Assembly (NCBI GenBank): GCA_031402225.1
Contig: JANNSD010000070.1
Location: 1-20,361 of the forward strand
Source: JAGGAG01 sp031402225
GTDB lineage: Bacteria; Gemmatimonadota; Gemmatimonadetes; Gemmatimonadales; GWC2-71-9
Direction: 5' to 3'
DNA length: 20,361 bases
In this document: positions 1 to 7,696 of the stretch, piece by piece
How positions within the stretch are numbered: position 1 is the stretch's first letter
Layout: the number at the start of each line of letters is the position of its first letter
The notes under the pieces: generated by a model
The model's input: the letters and a program-made list of their open reading frames with translations, nothing else
What the model was told of the DNA's origin: nothing
The model's database searches: none
Translations under genes and position numbers: made by a program

Positions 1-410
1 GTGGCGACGCAGGGCAGCCCCAGCATGCGGCTGGCGGGAAGCCAGTCATCGTAGCCCACGAACGGCGAGTTGTTGAGGTGCACCAGCGCAATGCGCTCGT
101 GTTTCAGGAAGTCGGCCCGATCGCGCACCGCCTGGTACGCCTTGACCAACCGTGCCGGGAGACCGCCGGTCGTGTTCACCTGCCGTTCATGCGCGCGCAG
201 TGCGCCGAGGATCCTGACGTCGAACCCCGAGGCGGCGAGTCGCTCCGCCACCCGGTTGTCCTGGTAGAACACCGGCACCAGCTCGAAGCCTGCGGCGCCC
301 AACCCGTGCGCCAGCAATTCGAGGGCACGGTGGGAGCCGCCGGTCGTGCCATCCTCGTTGACCTCGACGCAGGCAATGCGGGGTGCCGGTGGTGACGACG
401 GTCGCGCCAC
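1..410 (-). CDS. Glycosyltransferase, GT-B fold (GT4-like), N-terminal part only
   Basis: The gene starts inside the window and runs off the left edge, so only about 136 N-terminal residues are visible. After a short Pro/Ser-rich leader, the protein has a beta strand (IACVEVNEDG) followed by TTGGSHRALELLAHGL. This is the glycine-rich loop and helix that open the acceptor domain of GT4-type enzymes. Later segments (FELVPVFYQD, FDVRILGAL, IALVHLNN) fit alternating Rossmann strands. The likely role is cytoplasmic transfer of a sugar from a nucleotide-sugar donor to a lipid-linked repeat unit; donor and acceptor cannot be told. The start is GTG at 410: an in-frame stop lies ten codons upstream and no ATG intervenes. 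The start sits one base after the stop of the flippase gene, so the two are probably translationally coupled. The C-terminal donor-binding domain is outside the window, so the family call is moderate. Confidence 0.75.
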   Translation of the reverse strand, partial: MARPSSPPAPRIACVEVNEDGTTGGSHRALELLAHGLGAAGFELVPVFYQDNRVAERLAASGFDVRILGALRAHERQVNTTGGLPARLVKAYQAVRDRADFLKHERIALVHLNNSPFVGYDDWLPASRMLGLPCVA

Positions 411-411
411 G

Positions 412-1926
412 TCAGGACCGCCGGGTCATGAAGGACCACGCACCAGCGGGGTCGGTCAGCAGTCGGCGCAGCAGCAGTCGCTCCGATGGCCCAAGTACGA
501 ACGCGTGTACGCAGGCGAAGTAGACCAGCATCAGCAGGCCGCCGGCGCCAAGCAGGCCCGCGATGGGCAGGGCGGGCAGCAGGAACGCCGTAAGCGACAC
601 GCTCGCACCGATACCCAGCACCAGCAGCGGCCGGCGCCACGAGTACGCGATCGGCCACTCGCGCTGGGCCCACCGGTACAACAGGGTGGCGCGGAAGATG
701 GATCCGATCAGCGTAGCCACCGCTGCTCCCAGCGCACCGAACGGCGGGATCAGAATGGCGTACAGCAGGAGCACCACCACCACCGTAGCCCACGTTGCCT
801 TCGTCACCAGGGCGGTCCGCTCCGAGATATCGATGCCGAACTTGAGTGCGTCCGCCCACGCTTCCGCCGTATAAGCCATCAGGATGACTGGTACGATGTA
901 GGCGGCGGTGTGGAACGGTGGGGTAGTCATGGTGCGGATCACCGGACGAATGAACACGGCGAGCCCTGTCGCCATGGTGACCAGCAGCACATTGAAGTAC
1001 AGGAAGCCTGTATCGTAGTGCCGGTCACGCTCGGCCCGCGGCAGCTTCGCCAGTTCGTGTCGATGCGGATTCCACGCGCTGAGGAACGGCGCGGAACCCA
1101 GCTGCACCAGCAGGAACCCGAACTGGTAGGCCAGCGAGTAGAGGCCGACGGCGGTTGCCCCGCGGGCCGCCTGGAGGAAGAACCGGTCGCCGAACGTGAG
1201 AATGAACGATCCCGCCCAACTCACCTGATATGGGGCGCCGAAGCGGCGAAGGTCGCGCAGGATGGCCCAGTCGAACCGGGTGCCCGTCTGGCGCAGCAGC
1301 CAAGTGGTCATGGCCAGGCCCAACAGCAGGTTGGTGATGAAGGTGCTCCAAAGGAGCCCTACCACGCCCAGGCGAAGCACCACGATGAAGTAGATATTCA
1401 GGGAGAGCTGCAACACCAGCTTGCAGGTGGATGTCAGCAGGAACAGCGCCGGTCGCTGGGTCGTCTGCGCAAAGCTCAATGGATAGTTGAGCAGGAACGA
1501 CAGCGCGAAGTTGAGTGCCGCCAGCCGAATGAACCACGGCTGCCCCGCTTCCTTGAGCGCAAAGCGCCACAGCGCCGGGCTCAGCGCCAGCAGCGTGAGG
1601 GTGCAGGCCGCGGCAAGTGCCAGGACGGCGAAGAACGCCGTCGACACGATCCGGTGGCGCTCGTCCGCCGAAGTCGCCTTGAAATAGAACCGCTGCACCC
1701 CGGCGGTAGTGCCCGCCGTGAAGAAGATGGCCGCCACTTCCACCGTGATCTCGAGCAACTGCACCAGGCCATAGTCGGCTGGTGTCAGGAAACGGGTGTA
1801 CACCGGCAGCATGAGGAAGCTGACGGCGCGCCCGAGGATCACCCCCAGGCTGTAGATCGCGGTTTGTCGGCCCAGGGTGCGGAACGAGGCGATGCGGCCG
1901 ACGGGCGCGGTCACTGACCCGGACAT
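412..1926 (-). CDS. Polysaccharide flippase, Wzx/MATE-type (MOP superfamily)
   Basis: About 504 residues, almost entirely hydrophobic segments separated by short charged loops, consistent with 12-14 membrane helices. The opening (FRTLGRQTAIYSLGVILGRAVSFLMLPVYTRFL, then TPADYGLVQLLE) is characteristic of O-antigen/exopolysaccharide flippases. This family moves undecaprenyl-diphosphate-linked repeat units across the inner membrane. The chosen start is ATG at 1926, which overlaps the end of the upstream GT39-like gene by 16 bases. GTG at 1914 is in frame and would give a GTGA overlap instead. The in-frame extension to 2010 is Arg/Ala-rich, overlaps the neighbour fully, and is probably not translated. 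Downstream a glycosyltransferase gene begins one base after the stop. The protein is the natural partner of the initiating sugar transferase at 11176-11976. Family assignment is firm; substrate is unknown. Confidence 0.88.
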   Translation of the reverse strand: MSGSVTAPVGRIASFRTLGRQTAIYSLGVILGRAVSFLMLPVYTRFLTPADYGLVQLLEITVEVAAIFFTAGTTAGVQRFYFKATSADERHRIVSTAFFAVLALAAACTLTLLALSPALWRFALKEAGQPWFIRLAALNFALSFLLNYPLSFAQTTQRPALFLLTSTCKLVLQLSLNIYFIVVLRLGVVGLLWSTFITNLLLGLAMTTWLLRQTGTRFDWAILRDLRRFGAPYQVSWAGSFILTFGDRFFLQAARGATAVGLYSLAYQFGFLLVQLGSAPFLSAWNPHRHELAKLPRAERDRHYDTGFLYFNVLLVTMATGLAVFIRPVIRTMTTPPFHTAAYIVPVILMAYTAEAWADALKFGIDISERTALVTKATWATVVVVLLLYAILIPPFGALGAAVATLIGSIFRATLLYRWAQREWPIAYSWRRPLLVLGIGASVSLTAFLLPALPIAGLLGAGGLLMLVYFACVHAFVLGPSERLLLRRLLTDPAGAWSFMTRRS

Positions 1927-3311
1927 TCCCAGAGCAGCGTCACATACTGCTCGAAATCGAGCCGTGGCTTGCGGGTGGCCAGCGCCTCGGTGCAATGCCG
2001 GGCCAGCCATTGCTGCTTGCGCCCATCGGTGTCGCCGATGAACCCCTTGCGCCGCTGCGAGGCGACGACCCAGAACCGCCCCGGAGAAACCGAGAGCGAG
2101 TCGAACACCGCCGTGTTGGTCGAGCTGTGCAGTTCGATGGCGTGCAGCTCCGGCGCAGACCAGGTCGCCTGCACCAGCGGCCAGATCACGACGGTCCCGC
2201 CGGGGTCCTGCTTCCGGATATGGGCCAGTGCCGGGCGGTAGTCAAAGCGGGAGCCGTCGGAGAGCTGCGACACGGTGCTGGGAGAAAGCGCCGCTGCGAG
2301 CACCAGCAGCAGCACCACCGCGCCTCGGCGCTCACCAGCCGGCGTCGCCCCGAAGCAGGTCGCCAGTGCACCAGCCGCGCCCAGCACCAGGGGAAAGGCG
2401 GCTGACACATACAGCACCGACACCGGCAGGATCCGCAGGTAGCCACCGGCGAGCAGCGTGACCACCGACACCGTCACGCCGAGCACCCCCATCAGCCCGA
2501 AGCGGCGAGCAGTAGCATCACCGCGCTTGAGCAACCACAGCGCGCCCAGGACGCTCGCGGTGACCACCGCCGGCGACAGGTTGAAGGCGATTGACCGGAG
2601 CAGGAGGTCGGGCGATCCTGCCGCCTCGCCCACCAGTCGCTCGGTCGTAAAGAAGAGCCAGAGGCCCACATAGAACGCGAGCAGGAGCACCACCGCCGGG
2701 ATCCAGACAAGGCGCCACGCCGCCGCCGTCGGCCACCGCCACGAAAGACGCCCATCCCCATTGACGAGGTGCGCCGCGAACGTCATCCCGACCGCCGTGA
2801 TCGCGAAGGTCGGGTGCGTCAGTGTGCCCAACAGCAGCCACAGCAGCACCAGCAGGTGGTGCTGCCGCCTGTCGCGCTCCATGGAGCGAAGCAACGCGCC
2901 GGCATAGAGGGCGCCGAGCAGGTAGATCAGTGACCAGTAGCGGATGATCTGCGAGTCGTTGATGTGCAGCGGCAGGACAGCGAGGGTGCCGGCGGCAACG
3001 ATCGCGGCATTCCGGCCGAGGTTCCGGCTCACCAGCGTCCAGGTGGCCACGATACCGAGGAGACCGAACACCAGGGACGGCAGCCGGAGCAGCACGATCG
3101 CCCTGGGCCACGCCTCGACCAGGGGGTGCAGGGCGAGGAAGTAGAGGGGGCGGAGTTCCATCCCGCCGGGACCGAACGGCGAGTGGATGAGGTACCGCGC
3201 CTCATAGATCGAATAGATCTCGTCCTGCCATACATCGAACTGCCACAGCCCAGGCAGGCGGAGCACCGCTCCCACCGCGAGGATGAGGAGCAGGATGCTC
3301 CTTTCCTTCAT
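1911..3311 (-). CDS. Membrane glycosyltransferase, GT39/ArnT-like
   Basis: A polytopic protein of about 466 residues. Near the N-terminus, after a first membrane helix, it carries LPGLWQFDVWQDEIYSIYEA; the acidic pair in the first periplasmic loop is the hallmark of GT39/PMT/ArnT-type enzymes, which use polyprenyl-phosphate sugars. It is followed by RPLYFLALH and RLPSLVFGLLGIVATWTLV, also typical of this family, and many hydrophobic helices. The C-terminal 110 residues are less hydrophobic and probably periplasmic. The likely activity is adding a sugar to lipid A, a protein or a glycan on the periplasmic side; the target is not visible. The start is uncertain: ATG 3311 gives a classic short basic N-terminus before the first helix, while GTG 3347 would add 12 residues. 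Neither has a clear ribosome binding site. First gene of the minus-strand trio 3311-1. Confidence 0.75.
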   Translation of the reverse strand: MKERSILLLILAVGAVLRLPGLWQFDVWQDEIYSIYEARYLIHSPFGPGGMELRPLYFLALHPLVEAWPRAIVLLRLPSLVFGLLGIVATWTLVSRNLGRNAAIVAAGTLAVLPLHINDSQIIRYWSLIYLLGALYAGALLRSMERDRRQHHLLVLLWLLLGTLTHPTFAITAVGMTFAAHLVNGDGRLSWRWPTAAAWRLVWIPAVVLLLAFYVGLWLFFTTERLVGEAAGSPDLLLRSIAFNLSPAVVTASVLGALWLLKRGDATARRFGLMGVLGVTVSVVTLLAGGYLRILPVSVLYVSAAFPLVLGAAGALATCFGATPAGERRGAVVLLLVLAAALSPSTVSQLSDGSRFDYRPALAHIRKQDPGGTVVIWPLVQATWSAPELHAIELHSSTNTAVFDSLSVSPGRFWVVASQRRKGFIGDTDGRKQQWLARHCTEALATRKPRLDFEQYVTLLWECPGQ

Positions 3312-3364
3312 GCCCGTGTCAGGCGATTTTTCGGCGGCCACGAGCACCTGAGTTGGAGTGAGAC

Positions 3365-4507
3365 ATGTCGAGTAGCACTGACCGTGCCAGTCAGCCCCAG
3401 CGCTTTCAGGCCGTGGACGCGTTGCGCGGTCTTGCCGCGCTCGCCGTCGTGTTCTATCACGTACAGGGCGCCTTGAACCGCGGCGACCAGCCCTGGATAC
3501 CGGGCCTGGCGCGCCGCCTCGCCGAGGGCGGTCACTTCGGCGTCAACGTCTTCTTCGTGCTCAGCGGCTTCGTCATTGCCCGTTCGGTCCGCCACGGATC
3601 GATGACGCTGGGCTACTTCGGTCGATTCGTGCTGCGCCGATCGATCCGGCTCGATCCGCCATACTGGGCGGCCATCGCTCTGGAGGTGCTGCTCATCTAT
3701 GCAGGGCTCTCCTTGTTCCCTTCGCTCGGCACGGCGGCGCCGAGCATGCCGCAGTTGCTTGCTCACCTGGTGTACCTGCAGGACATCCTCGGCTACGGCC
3801 AGCTGATCCCGATCTTCTGGACTCTCTGCTATGAGTTCCAGTTCTACCTTGCCCTTGTCGGCATTCTCGTCGCCGGCCACTTGGTTGCGCAGTGGACCAG
3901 TCAGCGTGTTGCCAACGGCACGTTGGTGGTCCTCTTCGCGGCGCTCTTCCTTGCTTCCGTCGGCGCTCACCACAGCTGGATCAACGGTGTGCCGGGTGGG
4001 CTGGCACTCGACCGATGGTACGAGTTCTTCACCGGCGTCATCGCCTGGTGGGTCGTCTCTGGCGTGCTCCCGCTGGCCGCCCTGTTTGCTGCCTGGGGCG
4101 TCAACGCGGCCTTCGCGCGGCACCCCGACTCCCTGATCGAGGGGATCCTGGTCGTCGCGGTCAGCACCCTCTGCCTGCTGAGCGCCCGCTATCCCTCATT
4201 CGACCGCCGCTTCGCGCTGCGACCGCTCCAGTTCCTCGGCGCGATTTCCTACAGCCTCTACCTCTATCACGCCTCGGTCGCCTGGCGCATGGTATCTCTG
4301 GTGCAGCACTTTGCGGGCATGTCGCTGACGCCGATGGTCGGCCTACTGACCTGGCTGGCGGCGGTGGCGGTCGCGATCGCCGCTGGCTACGTCGGCTGGC
4401 GGCTGATCGAGCGGCCGTCGATGCAGCTCTCGCGGCGCGTCACCCTTCCGGTGCGCGCCGATCCGGCGCTCGCACTCACGGAGCCCGTCGCAGCACCGGC
4501 TCCGTGA
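3365..4507 (+). CDS. Acyltransferase family 3 (OafA/YrhL-type) membrane O-acyltransferase
   Basis: 380 residues with about ten hydrophobic helices. The N-terminus has the family signature VDALRGLAALAVVFYHV (residues 17-33), including the conserved Arg and the putative catalytic His32, then FGVNVFFVLSGFVIARS and later ISYSLYLYH. This family O-acylates (commonly O-acetylates) sugars of exopolysaccharides, O-antigens and antibiotics from the inner membrane. In this locus the probable role is decoration of the repeat unit. ATG 3365 has a good GGAG ribosome binding site at 3355-3358, six bases upstream. It is divergent from the GT39-like gene, with only 53 bases between starts, so the two promoters must be compact or lie inside coding sequence. 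Its last 32 bases overlap the end of scoB on the other strand. The acyl group transferred is unknown. Confidence 0.9.
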   Translation: MSSSTDRASQPQRFQAVDALRGLAALAVVFYHVQGALNRGDQPWIPGLARRLAEGGHFGVNVFFVLSGFVIARSVRHGSMTLGYFGRFVLRRSIRLDPPYWAAIALEVLLIYAGLSLFPSLGTAAPSMPQLLAHLVYLQDILGYGQLIPIFWTLCYEFQFYLALVGILVAGHLVAQWTSQRVANGTLVVLFAALFLASVGAHHSWINGVPGGLALDRWYEFFTGVIAWWVVSGVLPLAALFAAWGVNAAFARHPDSLIEGILVVAVSTLCLLSARYPSFDRRFALRPLQFLGAISYSLYLYHASVAWRMVSLVQHFAGMSLTPMVGLLTWLAAVAVAIAAGYVGWRLIERPSMQLSRRVTLPVRADPALALTEPVAAPAP

Positions 4508-5123
4508 CCGCCTGGATCGACTCGAAGCTCTCGCCCGGTGACGTCTCCACCAGCACGAGGCCCGTTGGTGTCACGTCGATGACGGCCCGCTCGGTGATGA
4601 TGCGATCGACGCAGCGCCTTCCCGTGAGGGGCAGGGAACAGTGCTCCAGGATCTTGGGGCCGCCATCGCGCGTGCAATGCTCCATGATGACCACCACCCG
4701 CCGCGATCCCGCCACCAGGTCCATTGCCCCGCCCATGCCCTTCACCATCTTGCCCGGTACCATCCAGTTGGCCAGGTCGCCCTCGCGCGACACCTGCAGC
4801 GCACCCAGGATGGACAGCGGTACGTGGCCGCCCCGGATCATCGCAAAGCTGAGCGCGCTGTCGAAGTAGCTGCAGCCCGGTAGCTCGCTCACCGTCTCCT
4901 TGCCGGCGTTGATGAGGTCGGCATCCACCTCGCTGTCGAGCGGGTAGGGCCCGACACCCAGCATGCCGTTCTCCGACTGCAGCACCACCGGCACCCCGGC
5001 CGGCACGTAGTTGGCCACCATCGTCGGCATCCCGATGCCGAGGTTCACGTAGTATCCGGTGGCAGGGGTGAGGGCTCTCAGTTCCTGCGCGGCCCGGCGG
5101 GCGATCACCTCGCGGACGTCCAT
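4476..5123 (-). CDS. scoB: Succinyl-CoA:3-ketoacid CoA-transferase, subunit B
   Basis: 215 residues, the usual length of the beta subunit of bacterial 3-oxoacid CoA-transferases. Visible motifs are VNLGIGMPTMVANYV (27-40) and VLQSENGMLGVGPYP (47-61). The Glu in SENG (E51) is the residue that forms the glutamyl-CoA thioester in this family. Later motifs are KGMGGAMDLV and TPTGL. With subunit A it transfers CoA from succinyl-CoA to acetoacetate, giving acetoacetyl-CoA in the cytoplasm. The start is ATG 5123, two bases after the stop of scoA, which is tight operon spacing. Its 3' end overlaps the convergent acyltransferase gene. Related AtoA-type or other ketoacid CoA-transferases cannot be excluded, but the nearby HMG-CoA lyase supports acetoacetate as substrate. 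Confidence 0.92.
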   Translation of the reverse strand: MDVREVIARRAAQELRALTPATGYYVNLGIGMPTMVANYVPAGVPVVLQSENGMLGVGPYPLDSEVDADLINAGKETVSELPGCSYFDSALSFAMIRGGHVPLSILGALQVSREGDLANWMVPGKMVKGMGGAMDLVAGSRRVVVIMEHCTRDGGPKILEHCSLPLTGRRCVDRIITERAVIDVTPTGLVLVETSPGESFESIQAVTEPVLRRAP

Positions 5124-5125
5124 GG

Positions 5126-5821
5126 CTACCGGTCCCTTACGGTACGGCGCTCGATGTGCTTGGCATTCTCGCGGCACACCACCACCCGCTGTACGAAGAT
5201 GCCCGGCGTGTGGATCGCATCGGGGTCGAGCTGTCCCGTCGGCACCAGCTCCTCCACTTCGGCAACCGTGATGCGCCCCGCCATCGCGACCAGCGGGTTG
5301 AAGTTTCGTGCTGTCTTGTGGTACACCAGGTTGCCCTCGGAGTCTCCCTTGCACGCATGCACCAGCGCGAACTCGCCGGTGATGCCGCGCTCCAGGAGGT
5401 ATTCCCGACCGTCGAACGCCCGCGTCTCCTTGCCACTGGCGACCAGCGTGTTGACGCCCGTCGCGGTGTAGAACCCCGGAATGCCCGCCCCGCCTGCCCG
5501 CAGCCGTTCCGCCAGCGTGCCCTGAGGTACCAGCTCCACGTCCAGCTTTCCCGAGAGCATCAGCTGCTCGAAGACATCGTTTTCGCCCACGTAGCTCGCC
5601 ATGACCTTTCGCACCTGGTTGTTCCGCAGGAGCTGCACCAGGCCGAAGCGGGTGGTGCCGGCGTTGTTGCTCACGACCGTCAACTGCCGGGTGCCGAGGT
5701 CGCGGACCGCCTCGATCAATTCCTCGGGGATACCGCACAGCCCGAAGCCGCCCACCAGCAGCGTGGCGCCTTCGGGCAGGTCCGCAACGGCGCTGGCGGC
5801 GTCACGAAAGAGCTTGCTCAC
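5126..5821 (-). CDS. scoA: Succinyl-CoA:3-ketoacid CoA-transferase, subunit A
   Basis: 231 residues, typical of subunit A. It contains the CoA-transferase family I signature GGFGLCGIPEELI (24-36), NNAGTTRFGLVQLL, and the GTLAERLRAGGAGIPGFYT segment (about 101-119). The C-terminal EVEELVPTGQLDPDAIHTPG is also characteristic. Together with scoB it forms the heteromeric enzyme that activates acetoacetate at the expense of succinyl-CoA. The start is GTG 5821, with a weak AAGG upstream. The gap to the preceding GT2 gene is only 39 bases, and no terminator is evident there, so the pair is probably transcribed with the upstream methyltransferase, lyase and glycosyltransferase genes. Confidence 0.92.
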   Translation of the reverse strand: MSKLFRDAASAVADLPEGATLLVGGFGLCGIPEELIEAVRDLGTRQLTVVSNNAGTTRFGLVQLLRNNQVRKVMASYVGENDVFEQLMLSGKLDVELVPQGTLAERLRAGGAGIPGFYTATGVNTLVASGKETRAFDGREYLLERGITGEFALVHACKGDSEGNLVYHKTARNFNPLVAMAGRITVAEVEELVPTGQLDPDAIHTPGIFVQRVVVCRENAKHIERRTVRDR

Positions 5822-5860
5822 GGCGCAATCGCCTTGGACGGGGGAGGACGCAAATCTATC

Positions 5861-6835
5861 TCAGAAGCCCGGTTCGCGACGCGGCAGGAGAGGCAGCACC
5901 GGCAGGAGGGCCAGGTGGGCCAGCGCCGGGAGCCGCTTGCCGGGCCACAGCAGGGCCCGACCGTAGAAACCTGCCGCCTTGCCGGCATCGTGCCGCCAGA
6001 AGTGCCGCCAGCCGAGGGCGCAGTATTCCGCAGCGATGCGGCGGCGAAGAATACGGTGCTGCGAGGCCGTGAGAGGTACTTTCGCCCTCACAGCAAGAAC
6101 GGTCTGGAGCACCGCGTTCTGGATGTGATCGCCGGTGACGTAGCTGTTCTTGCCGTGCCGCCGCACCTCCACCAGCACCTCCTCCAAGAACGCCACCGGC
6201 ATCCCGCCGGCATAGACCTGCAGGATCAGGAAGAGGTCCTCCGCCGACTTGAGGCTTGTGTTGGACCAGCGTCCCTCCAGCGCGGCACGGCGGAAGAGGC
6301 TCGCCTGCAGCCAGCCCGGGAGGCTGGTGCTCGGTGCCAATGCCGCGAACGGATCCATGTCGATGACGCGGGCCGCGCTCCCGCGCGCCGGACGTGTCGG
6401 CAGTTGCCTGAGCCGCGGCACGAAGTCGAACTGGGTACCCGGCAGCAGTGTCCCGTGCTCCGTGCGGACGAAATTGGCGAAACAGTGGCCGAGTTCGGGT
6501 TCTCCCTCGAGCACGCCGAGCATCCGCTCCAGGAACACCGGCCTCCAGAGGTCATCTGCATCGAGCCAGGTGATGAACGCGCCGCGTGACTCCCGGCGCC
6601 CGAAGTTCCGCGCCGACGCTGTCCCGCCGTTTGCCTGCCGCAGCAGGCGCACGCGCGGATCGGTGAACCGCGCCACCACCTCGCGGGTGTTGTCGGTCGA
6701 GCCGTCATCCACCACCACCACCTCGAAGTCGCGCACCGTCTGCGCGAGGATGCTCTCGAGCGCGTCCGCGATGTAGTGGCCGTAGTTGTAGGTTGGGACG
6801 ATCACGCTGACGAGCGGTTGCCGCGTTGTGGTCAC
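5861..6835 (-). CDS. Glycosyltransferase family 2 (GT-A)
   Basis: 324 residues. The N-terminus is a classic GT2 catalytic domain: VSVIVPTYNYGHYIADALES (9-28), FEVVVVDDGSTDNT (37-50), then NGGTASARNFG and ITWLDADDLW with the DxD-like DADD at 92-95, which binds the metal and nucleotide-sugar. There is no membrane helix before the final hydrophobic residues (ALAHLALLPVLPLL), so it is probably a cytoplasmic or peripheral enzyme. The start is GTG 6835, overlapping the stop of the HMG-CoA lyase gene as GTGA, which implies coupled translation. An in-frame extension to 6982 is Arg-rich shadow of the lyase gene and was rejected. It is oddly placed between two catabolic genes. The sugar transferred is not predictable from sequence alone. 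Confidence 0.88.
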   Translation of the reverse strand: MTTTRQPLVSVIVPTYNYGHYIADALESILAQTVRDFEVVVVDDGSTDNTREVVARFTDPRVRLLRQANGGTASARNFGRRESRGAFITWLDADDLWRPVFLERMLGVLEGEPELGHCFANFVRTEHGTLLPGTQFDFVPRLRQLPTRPARGSAARVIDMDPFAALAPSTSLPGWLQASLFRRAALEGRWSNTSLKSAEDLFLILQVYAGGMPVAFLEEVLVEVRRHGKNSYVTGDHIQNAVLQTVLAVRAKVPLTASQHRILRRRIAAEYCALGWRHFWRHDAGKAAGFYGRALLWPGKRLPALAHLALLPVLPLLPRREPGF

Positions 6836-7680
6836 AGGGTGGTTCCGGAACCTTGAACGGCGGTCGTCATGCCGCTGCTGGCGGCGGCGAGGCGGGCAGC
6901 ATCGATTCCCGTGGCGCCGGGAAAGGCCCGCACCAGCGCCTCGGTGCTGATGTTGCCGGGCGCGCCGGGCGCATACGGGCATCCACCGATGCCCCCGGCG
7001 CTGCTGTCGAATACCTGCACGCCCAGTTCGGCGGCGGCCAGCACGTTGGTCACCGCCTGCCCGAAGGTATCATGGCAGTGCAGGGCGATCCGTTCAACGG
7101 CGATGTCCAAGAGTATCAGGTCGAGCAGCGCCCGCACCTGGTCGGGCGTGGCCCGGCCGATCGTGTCGCCCAGGGAAATTTCCTGGCAGCCGAGCGCCGT
7201 GAGCGCGATGGCCACCTGGCGCACGCGCGCCGGGGCCACCGGTCCCTCAAAGGGACAGGTGAAGGCGGTGGACACATACCCGCGCACCGGCACCGGCGAG
7301 GCGGCGATCACCGGTGCGAAGCGCTCCAGCGAGTCGGCGATCGACGCATTCGTATTTTTCCGCGAAAAGGTCTCGCTGGCGGCGGTGAACACCGCCACCA
7401 CATCCGCTCGTGCGCTCACCGCCCGCTCCAGCCCCTGGAGGTTCGGTACCAGCGCGTGGTACCGCACGCCGGCCCGCCGCTCGATACGATCGAATACCTC
7501 TGAGGCGTCCGCGAGTTGCGGTACCCATTTGGGCGACACGAAGCTGGACACCTCGATGTCGGTGAGCCCCGTTCGCGAAAGGGCATCCACGTACGCCACT
7601 TTCGCGGCCGTCGGCACGAACGCGTCGATGCTTTGCAACCCGTCGCGCGGACCCACCTCCACGATCCGGATCGTCCTCAC
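6832..7680 (-). CDS. mvaB: Hydroxymethylglutaryl-CoA lyase
   Basis: 282 residues, close to the family's usual 300. It starts IVEVGPRDGLQ (6-16), in which Arg12 and Asp13 are the catalytic Arg and a metal ligand. It continues with SSFVSPKWVPQLAD (45-58), HCHDTFG (201-207, metal-binding His pair) and the active-site loop GGIGGCPYAPGAPGN (229-243, catalytic Cys234, ligand Asn243). The enzyme cleaves HMG-CoA to acetyl-CoA and acetoacetate, the last step of leucine catabolism. The downstream CoA-transferase can use the acetoacetate. The start is GTG 7680, overlapping the methyltransferase stop as GTGA. The start lies in a threefold repeat of an 8-mer that also supplies GAGGA ribosome-binding-like sequence. 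No other leucine-pathway gene (for example methylcrotonyl-CoA carboxylase) is visible in the window. Confidence 0.94.
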   Translation of the reverse strand: MRTIRIVEVGPRDGLQSIDAFVPTAAKVAYVDALSRTGLTDIEVSSFVSPKWVPQLADASEVFDRIERRAGVRYHALVPNLQGLERAVSARADVVAVFTAASETFSRKNTNASIADSLERFAPVIAASPVPVRGYVSTAFTCPFEGPVAPARVRQVAIALTALGCQEISLGDTIGRATPDQVRALLDLILLDIAVERIALHCHDTFGQAVTNVLAAAELGVQVFDSSAGGIGGCPYAPGAPGNISTEALVRAFPGATGIDAARLAAASSGMTTAVQGSGTTL

Positions 7681-7696
7681 GTCCTCACGTCCTCAC
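7673..7696 (-). repeat. Three tandem copies of GTGAGGAC across a gene junction
   Basis: Three perfect head-to-tail copies of the octamer (minus-strand reading GTGAGGAC) span the last codons of the methyltransferase gene and the start of the HMG-CoA lyase gene. Each copy offers both a GTG and a GAGGA element. The array supplies the methyltransferase stop codon and the lyase start. Just upstream on the minus strand, GTCCTC can pair with GAGGAC of the first copy (7689-7706), forming a small possible hairpin. Confidence 0.9.

Noticed and set aside
346..1917. Long plus-strand open frame of 523 codons
   Set aside because: It is antisense to the flippase gene; its product is Gln/Arg/His-rich low-complexity with no domain, as expected from the opposite strand of high-GC coding DNA.
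1927..2010. N-terminal extension of the flippase gene
   Set aside because: Lies wholly within the upstream gene, is Arg/Ala-rich, and is absent from the family pattern, which begins near the chosen start.
3321..3336. GG-N10-GC between the divergent GT39-like and acyltransferase genes
   Set aside because: Only five of twelve core positions match.
5156..6589. 477-codon plus-strand open frame
   Set aside because: Antisense to scoA and the GT2 gene; composition is His/Arg/Gln-rich with no recognisable fold.
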